This document shows positions 42,862 through 50,840 of a stretch of DNA of 64,000 nt, piece after piece. The notes beneath the pieces were generated by a model, which was not told the origin of the DNA, ran no database searches, and saw nothing but the letters and a program-made list of their open reading frames with translations. The DNA is from Candidatus Melainabacteria bacterium (GTDB lineage: Bacteria; Cyanobacteriota; Vampirovibrionia; Obscuribacterales; Obscuribacteraceae): NCBI GenBank assembly GCA_016699165.1, contig CP064963.1, positions 1,426,001 through 1,490,000 on the forward strand. The letters are read 5' to 3'. Numbering within the stretch: the stretch's first letter is position 1; every line of letters starts with the position of its first letter. The translations under genes and the position numbers were made by a program.

Positions 42862-43113
42862 TATCAACCCCGCTAAAATTTTAGTTCCAACGCATTTGCT
42901 TACCAGGCTCACCGAGCCCAAACGCCTGCTTGACATTGTACGACCTGTATACTCAATGTCCATGATCTCTTTATTTAAGATCAATTATTGCGGCGACTAA
43001 CTTGCCAGCCCGCTACCACATCGGGCAATACAAAATTGTCGTTTAACTTTATTTACAAGCAGATTTATCTATTGTCAGCCTCGGGAATCCTCAATTAAAA
43101 GGAGCTTTCATTA

Positions 43114-44067
43114 ATGCCAGATAAGAAAAGTTCGCCATCCCCAAAGAAAACCAAGGCAAAGCCCCAAAAAGCTGCGCCCGCGAAGGTCACTGAAGCTAAA
43201 ATCGAAGCACAAGGAAGTCCCGAATCCTGGCTCCAATATATCGAAAGCACCAAGAATCATTTAGTGCGCCAGTTTCAGCCCACAATAGTGGACGATTTTC
43301 TTAAAGAAGTAGAAGAGAAAGGCTTGCCTCATGCAATTGCTGCCGCAATCGACAGCAAAGATTACACACGCGGCGATATTTGGGCAAAGTCTCAATCTGA
43401 CGTACTGAGTCCGCTTTTACCAGCTAATCCATTACTAAGCGAACTGGTCAAACAGGCAGGGATTGAAGGCTCGACCCAGGCACTTAAATGGCTGCCAGAA
43501 TATGTCGGCAATAGTAAAGATCAAAAAGAAATTCTGGTCGCCCACCTTAAATCTGAAAAGCCGGAAAACAGACGCTGGGCTGCAATTCATCTTAGTCGCC
43601 TCAATCATGACAAAACTGACGAGCAATATCTTGAAGCGCTTAAGGAAGGGCTTTGTGCCGATTGGGTGGCAAGCAAACAAGAACATTCAAGTTCTGGACT
43701 TTCAGGCAAAGGTGAAACAGCTCGTGCCATCGCCAGGTTAGGTAAAGAAGGTTCCTCTTTAAAAGATTCGCTTGCGGGTGAATTGGAAAAACGTAACTTA
43801 GAAGCGGCAGACGTCGCTCAAATTGCAAGCGCTCTTAATCAAGTGAGCCAAGACCTAGAACTGGCCTTGTCCAAGCTCATTGTCCCAGCCGAAAATCTCC
43901 TTAATGAGAAGCGAGGCGAGGGACTGCATCAGGGTGAAAAGGAAATGTTAAAGACGCTAAAAAACTTCATAAAGCTATGGAATCAGAGCCCTTCAAAGGA
44001 AAATAAGGAGTTGGAAACCAAACTCGAATTTCTCCAGAGAGAAGTCGAATATCACTTGCCCAACTAA
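43114..44067 (+). CDS. HEAT-like helical protein with Lys/Ala/Pro-rich N-terminus
   Basis: 317 residues from ATG 43114, preceded by AAAGGAG. Residues 1-35 are Lys/Pro/Ala-rich and disordered. The rest is helical with a HEAT-like unit (ENRRWAAIHLSRLNHDKTDE, then ALKEGLCADWVAS). Soluble, no signal peptide, so cytoplasmic. It precedes an aldo/keto reductase gene by 19 bases on the same strand. No recognised function. Confidence 0.65.
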   Translation: MPDKKSSPSPKKTKAKPQKAAPAKVTEAKIEAQGSPESWLQYIESTKNHLVRQFQPTIVDDFLKEVEEKGLPHAIAAAIDSKDYTRGDIWAKSQSDVLSPLLPANPLLSELVKQAGIEGSTQALKWLPEYVGNSKDQKEILVAHLKSEKPENRRWAAIHLSRLNHDKTDEQYLEALKEGLCADWVASKQEHSSSGLSGKGETARAIARLGKEGSSLKDSLAGELEKRNLEAADVAQIASALNQVSQDLELALSKLIVPAENLLNEKRGEGLHQGEKEMLKTLKNFIKLWNQSPSKENKELETKLEFLQREVEYHLPN

Positions 44068-44086
44068 CGTCACCACTTATCCCAGA

Positions 44087-44935
44087 ATGAAATCCAGAAA
44101 ATTCGGTCCCACCTCTTACCAAATTCCTGTCATCGGGCAGGGCACATGGCAAATTCCAGAGTCCGGCAAAGACCGCGACGAAGCGATTAAGTCACTGCAA
44201 CGAGGATTCGAGCTTGGAATGGTCCACATCGACACAGCCGAGATGTACGGTCATGCCGAAGAGGTCATTCGCGAAGCTTTCAAGCCAGTCTCGCGCGACA
44301 AAGTTTTTTTAGTGAGCAAAGTACTTCCCACCAACGCCAGTTATCTTGGCACGATATCGGCATTGGAGCGGACCTTGAAGCGTTTGGGAACCGATTATCT
44401 TGACTGTTATCTTTTACACTGGCGTGGCGATCGTCCGCTAGCCGAGACTCTTGGCGCTTTTGAAAAGCTCGAAGAAGAAGGCAAAATACGCTCATTTGGT
44501 GTGAGCAATTTCGACACAGAAGATCTGCAGGAAGCGCTCGACTCCCTTTCCAAAGGGAAAATAGCTTGCAATCAGGTTATGTACAATCTGAAAGAGCGCG
44601 GAATCGAGCGACGCTTGATGCAGTTTTGTCAGGAAAAGAATATTGCGGTCGTCGGCTATACGCCCTATGGCGAAATTCCCGACACACAAAGCAATGAATA
44701 TCGAATTTTGTCAAACATCGCGGCGAAACACCAAGCGACTGTACGACAGGTTATTCTGGCTTTTCTAACCAGATTGGAAGGCACTTTCTCCATTCCTAAA
44801 GCAGCGAAACCACTACATGTGGAAGAGAATGCCGGAGCGGATCCCAATAAATTGAAGCTGGACATAGACGATCTCAAAGAGATTGATTCTATCTATCCGG
44901 TGCCTCAGAAAGATGTACCCCTTGCGGTACTATAG
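44087..44935 (+). CDS. Aldo/keto reductase
   Basis: 282 residues, single TIM-barrel domain. The catalytic tetrad can be read: Asp and Tyr in HIDTAEMYG, Lys in FLVSKVLP, and His in YLLHWRGD. FGVSNFD and the C-terminal nucleotide-binding part (STFSIPKAAK-like region) are also typical. NADPH-dependent reduction of aldehydes or ketones; substrate unknown. Preceded by the HEAT-like gene (19-base gap) and followed by a short hairpin. Confidence 0.93.
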   Translation: MKSRKFGPTSYQIPVIGQGTWQIPESGKDRDEAIKSLQRGFELGMVHIDTAEMYGHAEEVIREAFKPVSRDKVFLVSKVLPTNASYLGTISALERTLKRLGTDYLDCYLLHWRGDRPLAETLGAFEKLEEEGKIRSFGVSNFDTEDLQEALDSLSKGKIACNQVMYNLKERGIERRLMQFCQEKNIAVVGYTPYGEIPDTQSNEYRILSNIAAKHQATVRQVILAFLTRLEGTFSIPKAAKPLHVEENAGADPNKLKLDIDDLKEIDSIYPVPQKDVPLAVL

Positions 44936-44963
44936 CTAGTACCATTTAAAACGAGATTCCTTT

Positions 44964-44977
44964 TTGCCTTTTGGCAA
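44964..44977 (+). terminator. Short hairpin after the aldo/keto reductase gene
   Basis: TTGCC / GGCAA with a TTTT loop, then TTT. The stem has only five pairs, so confidence is low. Confidence 0.35.
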
Positions 44978-44978
44978 T

Positions 44979-45311
44979 TTAGCTGTTGATGGCCTGGCTT
45001 GGAATCCCGATTTCAGCATGGATAACATCGAGAACGTCGCGGATTTCTTGGACGTCGATGTGGGACTGACCGTGCTTTTTGAGCAGAATCGGTAACAGAC
45101 GGCCGAATGTTTTAACGGACTCTGAATTGTCGTCCTGAGCTGCTTGGATGTATCCAAGGTTGTAGAGATAGGGAATGAGTTCTTCGCTTGTTGCATCCAC
45201 TTTTCCTTCGATCAATCTCAGTGCTCTAACGTACAAACGTTCCGCTTTCACATACTTTCCGCGCTCTTCGAAGCGTTCGCCTAAAGAGAGATATTTGCGA
45301 GCGAATTTCAT
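44979..45311 (-). CDS. Small TPR protein, 110 aa
   Basis: 110 residues from ATG 45311, with a strong TAGGAGG six bases upstream. The protein is helical and holds TPR-like pairs: YLSLGERFEERGKYVKAERL, LIPYLYNLGYIQAAQDDNSE. No signal peptide. Its leader contains a nested inverted repeat at 45420-45477, about 110 bases upstream. Likely a small adaptor; partner unknown. Confidence 0.75.
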   Translation of the reverse strand: MKFARKYLSLGERFEERGKYVKAERLYVRALRLIEGKVDATSEELIPYLYNLGYIQAAQDDNSESVKTFGRLLPILLKKHGQSHIDVQEIRDVLDVIHAEIGIPSQAINS

Positions 45312-45419
45312 GGGGAATCCTCCTAAAGGATTATTTGCGCGCGCTAAAGTACGAGGATGGTAGCACCATCTGTAATACCAGGCGTTGCGCTAGGGGTTAT
45401 GTTTTATTGTTTTAGAAAC

Positions 45420-45477
45420 CATCGGACTTTTATTCTCGGCTCCTCTTCCCTGTTTTAGGGTGGTGCCTGCTCCGATG
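45420..45477. other. Nested inverted repeat, possible structured leader
   Basis: Outer 7-bp stem CATCGGA / TCCGATG (45420-45426, 45471-45477), an inner 6-bp stem GGCTCC / GGTGCC with one mismatch, and an apical CCCT / AGGG stem with a 5-base loop. On the minus strand it lies ~110 bases before the TPR gene. Resembles no RNA family that I know. Confidence 0.35.
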
Positions 45478-45666
45478 TCTTCAATAATCCAATGATAAGT
45501 GCCGGTTAACCTTTAATGCAATACAGACAAATCAACGTACTTTATATAGGGGATAAATATATCCATTTCCCAAATGAGCCCGCCCGTCCAATTTCATTTT
45601 TCGCTCAAGGACTTGACTGCAAAATTAAATGCGCTGGATTTAGGTTAAATCGAGGAGGCGCGGCAG

Positions 45667-45720
45667 TTCACATTAGCTTCACGCTCAATTCACTTTTACT
45701 TCACGCAGCCAAATTAGTAT
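45667..45720 (+). promoter_or_regulatory. Four 11-bp-phased TTCAC repeats plus -10 box: activator-dependent promoter
   Basis: TTCAC occurs at 45667, 45678, 45689 and 45700, exactly 11 bases apart. A TAGTAT (-10-like) box follows at 45715-45720, ten bases after the last repeat. The -35 position falls inside the repeats. Direct repeats with an 11-bp period ending ten bases before the -10 are the known arrangement for OmpR/PhoB-family response regulators (for example the E. coli pho box). A regulator of that family is encoded 2.3 kb away. The regions between 45312 and 45843 hold no protein gene that I can support. Confidence 0.6.
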
Positions 45721-45726
45721 GAGGAA

Positions 45727-45867
45727 TGTAAGTCATTCGTCGAATCAAAGAACCGTCGTTGAAGTAAAGCATGACGTCGGCCACTGAAGCTAAACTGCCA
45801 TCTTACGGTTTTTGAGTTTGATCAATGTTGAGATATGAGCCGGTTAATCACTAACCGGCTCTTCTTT
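45727..45867 (+). ncRNA. Candidate small RNA, about 140 nt
   Basis: Between the -10 box at 45715-45720 and the intrinsic terminator at 45837-45867 there is no credible coding sequence. Short frames exist: a 22-codon one beginning inside the -10 box and a 14-codon one (MTSATEAKLPSYGF) without a clear ribosome-binding site. The arrangement (regulated promoter, short transcript, good terminator) is that of a trans-acting small RNA. Its 3' end is antisense to the last codons of the histidine kinase gene. Expression is inferred, not shown. Confidence 0.45.
45837..45867 (+). terminator. Intrinsic terminator, plus-strand orientation
   Basis: Perfect 10-bp stem GAGCCGGTTA / TAACCGGCTC, five-base loop, then TTCTTTA. 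The T-rich side lies on the plus strand, so it ends a plus-strand transcript, not the minus-strand histidine kinase gene whose stop codon it overlaps. Confidence 0.75.
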
Positions 45868-47634
45868 ATATGGAAGCTCAAACCAGAAACACGACCCCTG
45901 ACCGTTTTCGCGCTCCACCACACCTATAAACCCATCGTGCTGCAGCACAAGGGCTTTTGAAATTGCCAGTCCCAAACCAGTGCCTTTGCCGCCTATCCCG
46001 CCTGGCGGCATGTTTTTGCCTTTAACCTGCTGAAACTGGTCAAAGATAATCTCGCGCTGCTCAATTGGAATACCGGGTCCATCGTCGCAAATTTCAAAAC
46101 GGCAGAATCTATTTATAGATTCGTCAGGCTCCTGAGATTGATGTTCGACCTCTCTGATTGCCACCTGCACTTTGCCCCCCTCAGGCGACCATTTGATGGC
46201 GTTAGAGAGCAAGTTTGTTATTACTTGCTGCAACTTGTCTTCGTCAGCAAGAATAGTGTCAGGCAAAGAATTGCCGTTATTGGATGCAAAGTTAGTTTCG
46301 AATTCAATTCTGTTCTCTTTGGCTAAATTTTCCAGACTATTTATAGACTTTTTCACTACCAGACCAGGATCGACTGAGCTCAGGCGCAAATCGAGTTTGC
46401 CCGACTCGATTTTTCTTATATCCAATATATTATTGATAAGTCGAATGAGCCGGTCGGTTTCTTCCTCGGCAATTGCAAGCACTGGCTTGGCTTTAGAGTC
46501 TATTTCTTTAGAAAGAGAACTTTCCATCAAACCAAGGGCAGTGCGAATAGCGGTGAGTGGCGTGCGCAATTCATGCGAAACAGTGGAATAAAACTCTTTC
46601 ACTCGAGTTTCTGCTTGTTTACGTTCTGTGATGTCGCGCGCCTCGGCGATGAGAAATAAAACGTTGGTTTTGTTTTCTACAATAGGCTTGATTGAAAGAT
46701 CGACTGTGTAGACTGTTCCGATATTGTCTTTAATCTCTTCTTCAAGACGCACTGTCTGACCTCTGGCAGCGCGTTGCACAGCGTCTTTGAGTCGGTCGAT
46801 ATTTTGTTCTTTATTGAGCCAAAAATCGCCTTGCCAAAAAAATTTGCCCGATAAATCTTTTGCATTTGGATTTAATTGCGATGCCGTTTCGTTCAATTCA
46901 ATAATGCTGCCATCTGGATAAAGCAAAAAACTAAGTTGGAATGTCTGGTTGAAAACAGCTCTGAATCTGCGTTCTGCTTCAAGCAGCGATCGCTCCGCTT
47001 GCTGTCTTTCATTCACGTATCGATTTACTACTATTATTACGACAATCAAAATCACAAGCGCTACGCACATAAGACCGGCAATACCAGTCACTGTTTGCAT
47101 ACTGCCTTTGTCTGCTTGTGTCGTGATAAAACCAAATTCTACAGACGTGCGACCTTCCAAATTATCAATCAGGTCTTCAATATCGGTAGCAAGTTTTTCT
47201 TGTCCCTGTTCTTTTAAATATGCAAAAGCATCTTTGGGACTTTTGTCTTTACTGATTTGAAAAGCCTCATGAGCACATCGTCTATGCACACTGACGTATT
47301 CTTTTAATTCGTCAGAAGTCATTTGATATTTTCCGAGCAATTCGATATCAAGTTTAGTAATTCGATTGAGAGCGCTGCTCATATTATCTTCATACGACTG
47401 AACAAATTTATCTTCACGTCCCCAGACATACTCATGTTCAGCCAGAATAGCCTGGTGTAAGTCGTATTTGATACCGTGCAAAAGATCCAAAATCTTAAAC
47501 TGACGCTGCGCCATTTTAGAATCTTCAAGACGTTGAAAGCACTGCCCAAGCGAGATGTTGCCTATATAAACCAGAAGCGCAACCGCAAGGCCGATAGCAA
47601 TTGTGGTAAGCGTAGTAAGAGAATTGTTTTTCAT
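45844..47634 (-). CDS. Sensor histidine kinase (TM - helical sensor - TM - PAS - HisKA - HATPase)
   Basis: 596 residues. Membrane helices at ~12-30 and ~185-210 bracket a helical extracytoplasmic sensor of the four-helix-bundle type. A PAS domain (~230-345) with FRAVFNQTFQLSFLLYPDGS and a PAC-like RDITERKQAE leads to HisKA: FYSTVSHELRTPLTAIR, whose His (~355) is the phosphorylation site. HATPase motifs are complete: QVITNLLSNAIKWSPEG (N box), CDDGPGIP (G1), GGKGTGLGLAIS (G2). It starts 7 bases after the response-regulator gene, so the two form one operon. Signal unknown. Confidence 0.95.
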   Translation of the reverse strand: MKNNSLTTLTTIAIGLAVALLVYIGNISLGQCFQRLEDSKMAQRQFKILDLLHGIKYDLHQAILAEHEYVWGREDKFVQSYEDNMSSALNRITKLDIELLGKYQMTSDELKEYVSVHRRCAHEAFQISKDKSPKDAFAYLKEQGQEKLATDIEDLIDNLEGRTSVEFGFITTQADKGSMQTVTGIAGLMCVALVILIVVIIVVNRYVNERQQAERSLLEAERRFRAVFNQTFQLSFLLYPDGSIIELNETASQLNPNAKDLSGKFFWQGDFWLNKEQNIDRLKDAVQRAARGQTVRLEEEIKDNIGTVYTVDLSIKPIVENKTNVLFLIAEARDITERKQAETRVKEFYSTVSHELRTPLTAIRTALGLMESSLSKEIDSKAKPVLAIAEEETDRLIRLINNILDIRKIESGKLDLRLSSVDPGLVVKKSINSLENLAKENRIEFETNFASNNGNSLPDTILADEDKLQQVITNLLSNAIKWSPEGGKVQVAIREVEHQSQEPDESINRFCRFEICDDGPGIPIEQREIIFDQFQQVKGKNMPPGGIGGKGTGLGLAISKALVLQHDGFIGVVERENGQGSCFWFELPYKEEPVSD

Positions 47635-47641
47635 AGAGCGG

Positions 47642-48315
47642 CTAGTTATCTACAATTCGATAACCTTGTCCCCGCTTAGTGCGAATAATTCCATTCTCGT
47701 CATTGTCGCCTAATTTTTTGCGCAGTGTTTTCATGTGAGTGCGAACACTATCGATAGACGCATTAGAATCTGCGTCCCAAAGTCTGTCGAGAATGGCTTC
47801 TAGAGTGAAACTTTTATTTGGGTATCGCATTAACAATTCGAGCATGCCAAATTCTTTGGCTGTCAAATCTATTTGGGTGCCACCACGAGTGACGGTACTG
47901 TTTGCGGTGTCTAATTCTAGATCGCCCACTTTCAGCGTTTTACCAGCGTAGTCTGAGGACGACGTAATAAGGCGTTGACTCGTGCATCAAGTTCGGTCGG
48001 ATGAAATGGTTTCACTAGATAATCGTCAGATCCAGCATTGAGTCCAGTTGCTTTATCTTCAATCTCGCCTCGGGCGGTCAGCATCAAAATAGGCGTCTTA
48101 CCGCCAGAATTGCGATGTTCTCTGCAAACTTCGATGCCGGATACATCTGGTAGCATCCAGTCCAAAATGACCAGATCAAAGCTCTGTGTGCGCAAATAAG
48201 TGATTGCATCGAGCCCGCACTTAGCGTGTTCCACTACAAATTTATTTTGCTCGAGCTGCATCTTAAGCAGATAAGCCAGATTCTTGTCGTCTTCTACCAA
48301 AAGGATTTTAGCCAT
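47642..48315 (-). pseudogene. OmpR/PhoB-family response regulator, single-base frameshift in the linker
   Basis: Frame 1 gives a complete receiver domain: ILLVEDDKNLAYLL (acidic pocket), VILDWMLPDVSGIE (phosphoacceptor Asp), MLTARGEIEDK, DDYLVKPFHPTELDARV. It ends TLVKR then TGA at 47934-47932. Frame 2 begins VGDLELDTANSTVTRGG and is a complete winged helix (RIVDN end, VRTHMKTLRKKLG). Restoring one A in the A-run (plus-strand T-run 47938-47941, four where five are needed) fuses them to a 224-residue OmpR-type protein: TLVKTLKVGDLELD. The break is in the interdomain linker. Either an assembly error, a real mutation, or less likely a programmed shift. Confidence 0.85.
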
Positions 48316-48321
48316 AGATAG

Positions 48322-48327
48322 ATTATA
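48322..48327 (-). promoter_or_regulatory. -10 box very close to the response-regulator start codon
   Basis: TATAAT at 48327-48322 on the minus strand is six bases before the ATG at 48315. A TTTAAC 16 bases upstream is a weak -35. The start point would be at or within a few bases of the ATG, so the mRNA may be leaderless. Confidence 0.45.
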
Positions 48328-48390
48328 CGTAGCTAGCCAAGATGTTAAACTTCAAGCTTAAGTAATATAAGACCTTCAGAATAAAAATTG

Positions 48391-49752
48391 ATGAAAACAT
48401 TTTTTGGACATCCAGTTGGTCTAGCCAACCTATTCTTCACCGAGATGTGGGAGCGCTTTTCCTACTACGGCATGCGCGCCATTTTGATGCTCTACATGGT
48501 CGAAGTAATAGCCAAAGGCGGGATGGGACTGTCTGTAGCCGCCGCTTCGCAAATTTATGGCATTTACACAATGGCTGTCTATCTCGCCTCAATGCCTGGC
48601 GGCTATATCGCAGACACATACCTTGGTGCTCGGTACTCAGTCTTAATTGGCGGAATCATCATAGCCCTGGGACATTTCACCATGGCTTTTCCATCTCCTG
48701 CGACCTTTTACACAGGACTTGTTCTAATCGTAATCGGAACAGGCATGCTCAAACCAAATATGTCGACAATGGTCGGAAGTCTGTACGCACCAGATGACAC
48801 CAGACGTGATGCCGGATTTTCCATTTACTACATGGGCGTAAACATTGGTGCTGCACTCTCTCCACTTGTATGTGGTTATTTTGCACAAACAAAAGAATTC
48901 AAAGCAATGCTCTTAAACTGGGGTTTACCTGAACATTTGAGCTGGCACTTTGGATTTGGCGCAGCCGGTGTAGGAATGACATTTGGCTTGATTATGTATG
49001 TCTTGCAATGGAAAGTGCTTGGCGATATTGGATTGAAAAAGAAAAATGCAATTCCAGAAGGAAGCACAGCAGAAGAAGCAAAACAAGCACTGGCAAAGCC
49101 TCTAACACATCAAGAAAAACAAAGAATTGGCGCAATCGCTATGCTCTTTTTCTTTAACGCATTATTCTGGGCAATTTATGAGCAGGGCGGATCTAGTCTA
49201 AATGTGTTTTCTGAGCGTTGTTGCAGTAACGTAATATTTGGCTGGGAATTTCCAGCCTCCTGGATGCAGACATTCCAAGCCGTTTTTGTCATCGCTTTAG
49301 CACCTGTATTTTCATGGCTCTGGATAAAATTAGGCGACAAACAACCTTCCGCTCCCGGCAAATTTATGTTCGGTATGATTTTCTTAGGACTTGGTATTGC
49401 GCTTATGGTGCCAGCTTCGATGCTTGCAGCTCAAGGCAAAGTTAGTTTCATGTGGCTTGTGTTTGTTTATTTGTTTCAAGTTATAGGCGAACTTTGCCTG
49501 TCACCAGTTGGTCTCAGTACTGTCACGAAATTGGCTCCAGTACGCTTTCTCAGCTTGACCATGGGAGTTTGGTTCTTAGGCAACTCACTTGGAAATTATC
49601 TAGCTGGATATCTCAGTACATTCTTTGATGAGAAAAATGCACAAAGCATGATTACTCTTTATGCCTCTATGGGTGGTGCTGGCATAACGGCTGGCTTTAT
49701 TCTCTTTTTGTTAACACCTACTATCAAAAAACTGATGTCTGGGGTGAAATAA
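48391..49752 (+). CDS. POT/PTR family proton-dependent oligopeptide transporter
   Basis: 453 residues from ATG 48391, with about twelve or more membrane helices. Family signatures: the helix-1 motif FFTEMWERFSYYGMRAIL (with the proton-coupling ExxER-type glutamate/arginine set), GGYIADTYLGARYS, and NIGAALSPLVCGYFAQ. It imports di- or tripeptides with protons. Divergent from the two-component operon with ~75 bases between, and followed by a small secreted protein. Peptide import may connect with the exported proteases encoded nearby, but that is speculation. Confidence 0.94.
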   Translation: MKTFFGHPVGLANLFFTEMWERFSYYGMRAILMLYMVEVIAKGGMGLSVAAASQIYGIYTMAVYLASMPGGYIADTYLGARYSVLIGGIIIALGHFTMAFPSPATFYTGLVLIVIGTGMLKPNMSTMVGSLYAPDDTRRDAGFSIYYMGVNIGAALSPLVCGYFAQTKEFKAMLLNWGLPEHLSWHFGFGAAGVGMTFGLIMYVLQWKVLGDIGLKKKNAIPEGSTAEEAKQALAKPLTHQEKQRIGAIAMLFFFNALFWAIYEQGGSSLNVFSERCCSNVIFGWEFPASWMQTFQAVFVIALAPVFSWLWIKLGDKQPSAPGKFMFGMIFLGLGIALMVPASMLAAQGKVSFMWLVFVYLFQVIGELCLSPVGLSTVTKLAPVRFLSLTMGVWFLGNSLGNYLAGYLSTFFDEKNAQSMITLYASMGGAGITAGFILFLLTPTIKKLMSGVK

Positions 49753-49803
49753 GTCTCGCCACAGTGTAGAGTGTTTTAAGACGGTATTTTTGCAGGGTTG
49801 GTT

Positions 49804-50403
49804 ATGGCGAAAATTCTGGCATCACTAGCTTTTATTTTCTTGGCGACTCTGGCGCCAGCTTTGGCATCTATGGGTCCAATTATGCTTGGCGATTATGTGG
49901 TTTTTGTTCAAGACGGGCATATAAAAAAGCCAGAACCATTCTTGTCAATTGATAAATTTGGACTGCGGCGAGGTGGTTATGTATTGTCTTTCAAAGACAA
50001 CGGAGAATCATTGGAGCTTCCCATTTATCCTGACAAACTATCTATTTGGAGAAATGATCACACACTTTTCGCAAACTGGAAAACAGAAAATATTCTTTGC
50101 AAAGTCGCAGAGAACGAAGGTCGTGGACCACTCCGTGTCTACTTTTCAGCATGGGGACTCGGTGGCGTAACAATAAAAAAAATTGATTTGATGAAAGATT
50201 TACCTGAAAATATCGATGTACCACCGGAGCAAAATGGGTGGAAGTATTTTTCTTCAGGAAATACAAAAATGCCCTCGCAGAGCGAACTCAATGTAGACAA
50301 AGAAACTGTGTTTATCTGCCTACTAATAATAACTGGTTTAATGCCTACAGCAATCTTTCTGCACATAGCCAGACACTCAATAAAGCCTTATTTCAAAAAC
50401 TAA
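49804..50403 (+). CDS. Exported protein with C-terminal membrane anchor, unknown
   Basis: 199 residues from ATG 49804. The N-terminus is a signal sequence (~1-20, ending ALAS); the middle ~130 residues are beta-rich (GDYVVFVQDGHIKKPEPFLS, LSFKDNGESLELPIY). A single hydrophobic helix at ~165-185 precedes a short basic tail, so a type I membrane topology is likely. No family is recognised. It lies 51 bases after the transporter gene on the same strand and converges with the next gene. Confidence 0.6.
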   Translation: MAKILASLAFIFLATLAPALASMGPIMLGDYVVFVQDGHIKKPEPFLSIDKFGLRRGGYVLSFKDNGESLELPIYPDKLSIWRNDHTLFANWKTENILCKVAENEGRGPLRVYFSAWGLGGVTIKKIDLMKDLPENIDVPPEQNGWKYFSSGNTKMPSQSELNVDKETVFICLLIITGLMPTAIFLHIARHSIKPYFKN

Positions 50404-50415
50404 TTTCAGAACTTT

Positions 50416-50811
50416 CTAGAATGACCGAAGTTCCTTCAATACTGGACCAAGATCCATGTGTTGGTTCGGAACAACCTGCACTAACGGAAGGAATGTTATT
50501 CCTAAAACAGCGGGCATAACAAATACCCAAAAGTACAGATACTTCGAAATCGGGCTATTCATCAACTTTTCACTGAACGGAATGAAAATGAGAAGTAAAC
50601 TTCCAACTAATTGCCAGACGAAGGCGAATAGCATAACGATACGAGATATTGGATTATTGAATAACGGAATTATGTATCCTGGATTGACGGCATACAAAAT
50701 AAATAAGTATCCAAACGTTAATGCAAATCCAATGAGCGCCCACTGCAATCTTCTGTTCTGAACTTTGGATAATCGAGTTTCGTGCTGGATGGGCTCAACG
50801 CTATTTCTCAT
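50416..50811 (-). CDS. Small membrane protein resembling the C-terminal helix pair of TadB-type proteins
   Basis: 131 residues with about three membrane helices. The stretch AVNPGYIIPLFNNPISRIVM followed by AFVWQLVGSLLLIFIP resembles the end of TadB/GspF-like proteins, which usually carry a NPxY...plxxPxGr...lqlxG pattern. The rest of TadB is missing and no tad genes adjoin. It lies 29 bases downstream of glgX on the same strand, so it may share that transcript. It could be a stand-alone membrane protein that converged on the pattern. Confidence 0.55.
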   Translation of the reverse strand: MRNSVEPIQHETRLSKVQNRRLQWALIGFALTFGYLFILYAVNPGYIIPLFNNPISRIVMLFAFVWQLVGSLLLIFIPFSEKLMNSPISKYLYFWVFVMPAVLGITFLPLVQVVPNQHMDLGPVLKELRSF

Positions 50812-50840
50812 AGTTCCATCTTAGCAGGTCAGAAAAATAC

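Noticed and set aside
42862..42984. N-terminal extension of pckG to 42984
   Set aside because: Would add 41 residues absent from the family; ATG 42861 has its own ribosome-binding site.
45667..45704. CRISPR-like or simple-repeat reading of the TTCAC array
   Set aside because: Units are 5 conserved bases with variable 6-base spacers at one helical turn, typical of a protein-binding site rather than a CRISPR or microsatellite.
45516..45722. 68-codon plus-strand frame
   Set aside because: No ribosome-binding site; it runs through the TTCAC repeats and the -10 box, and the product looks random.
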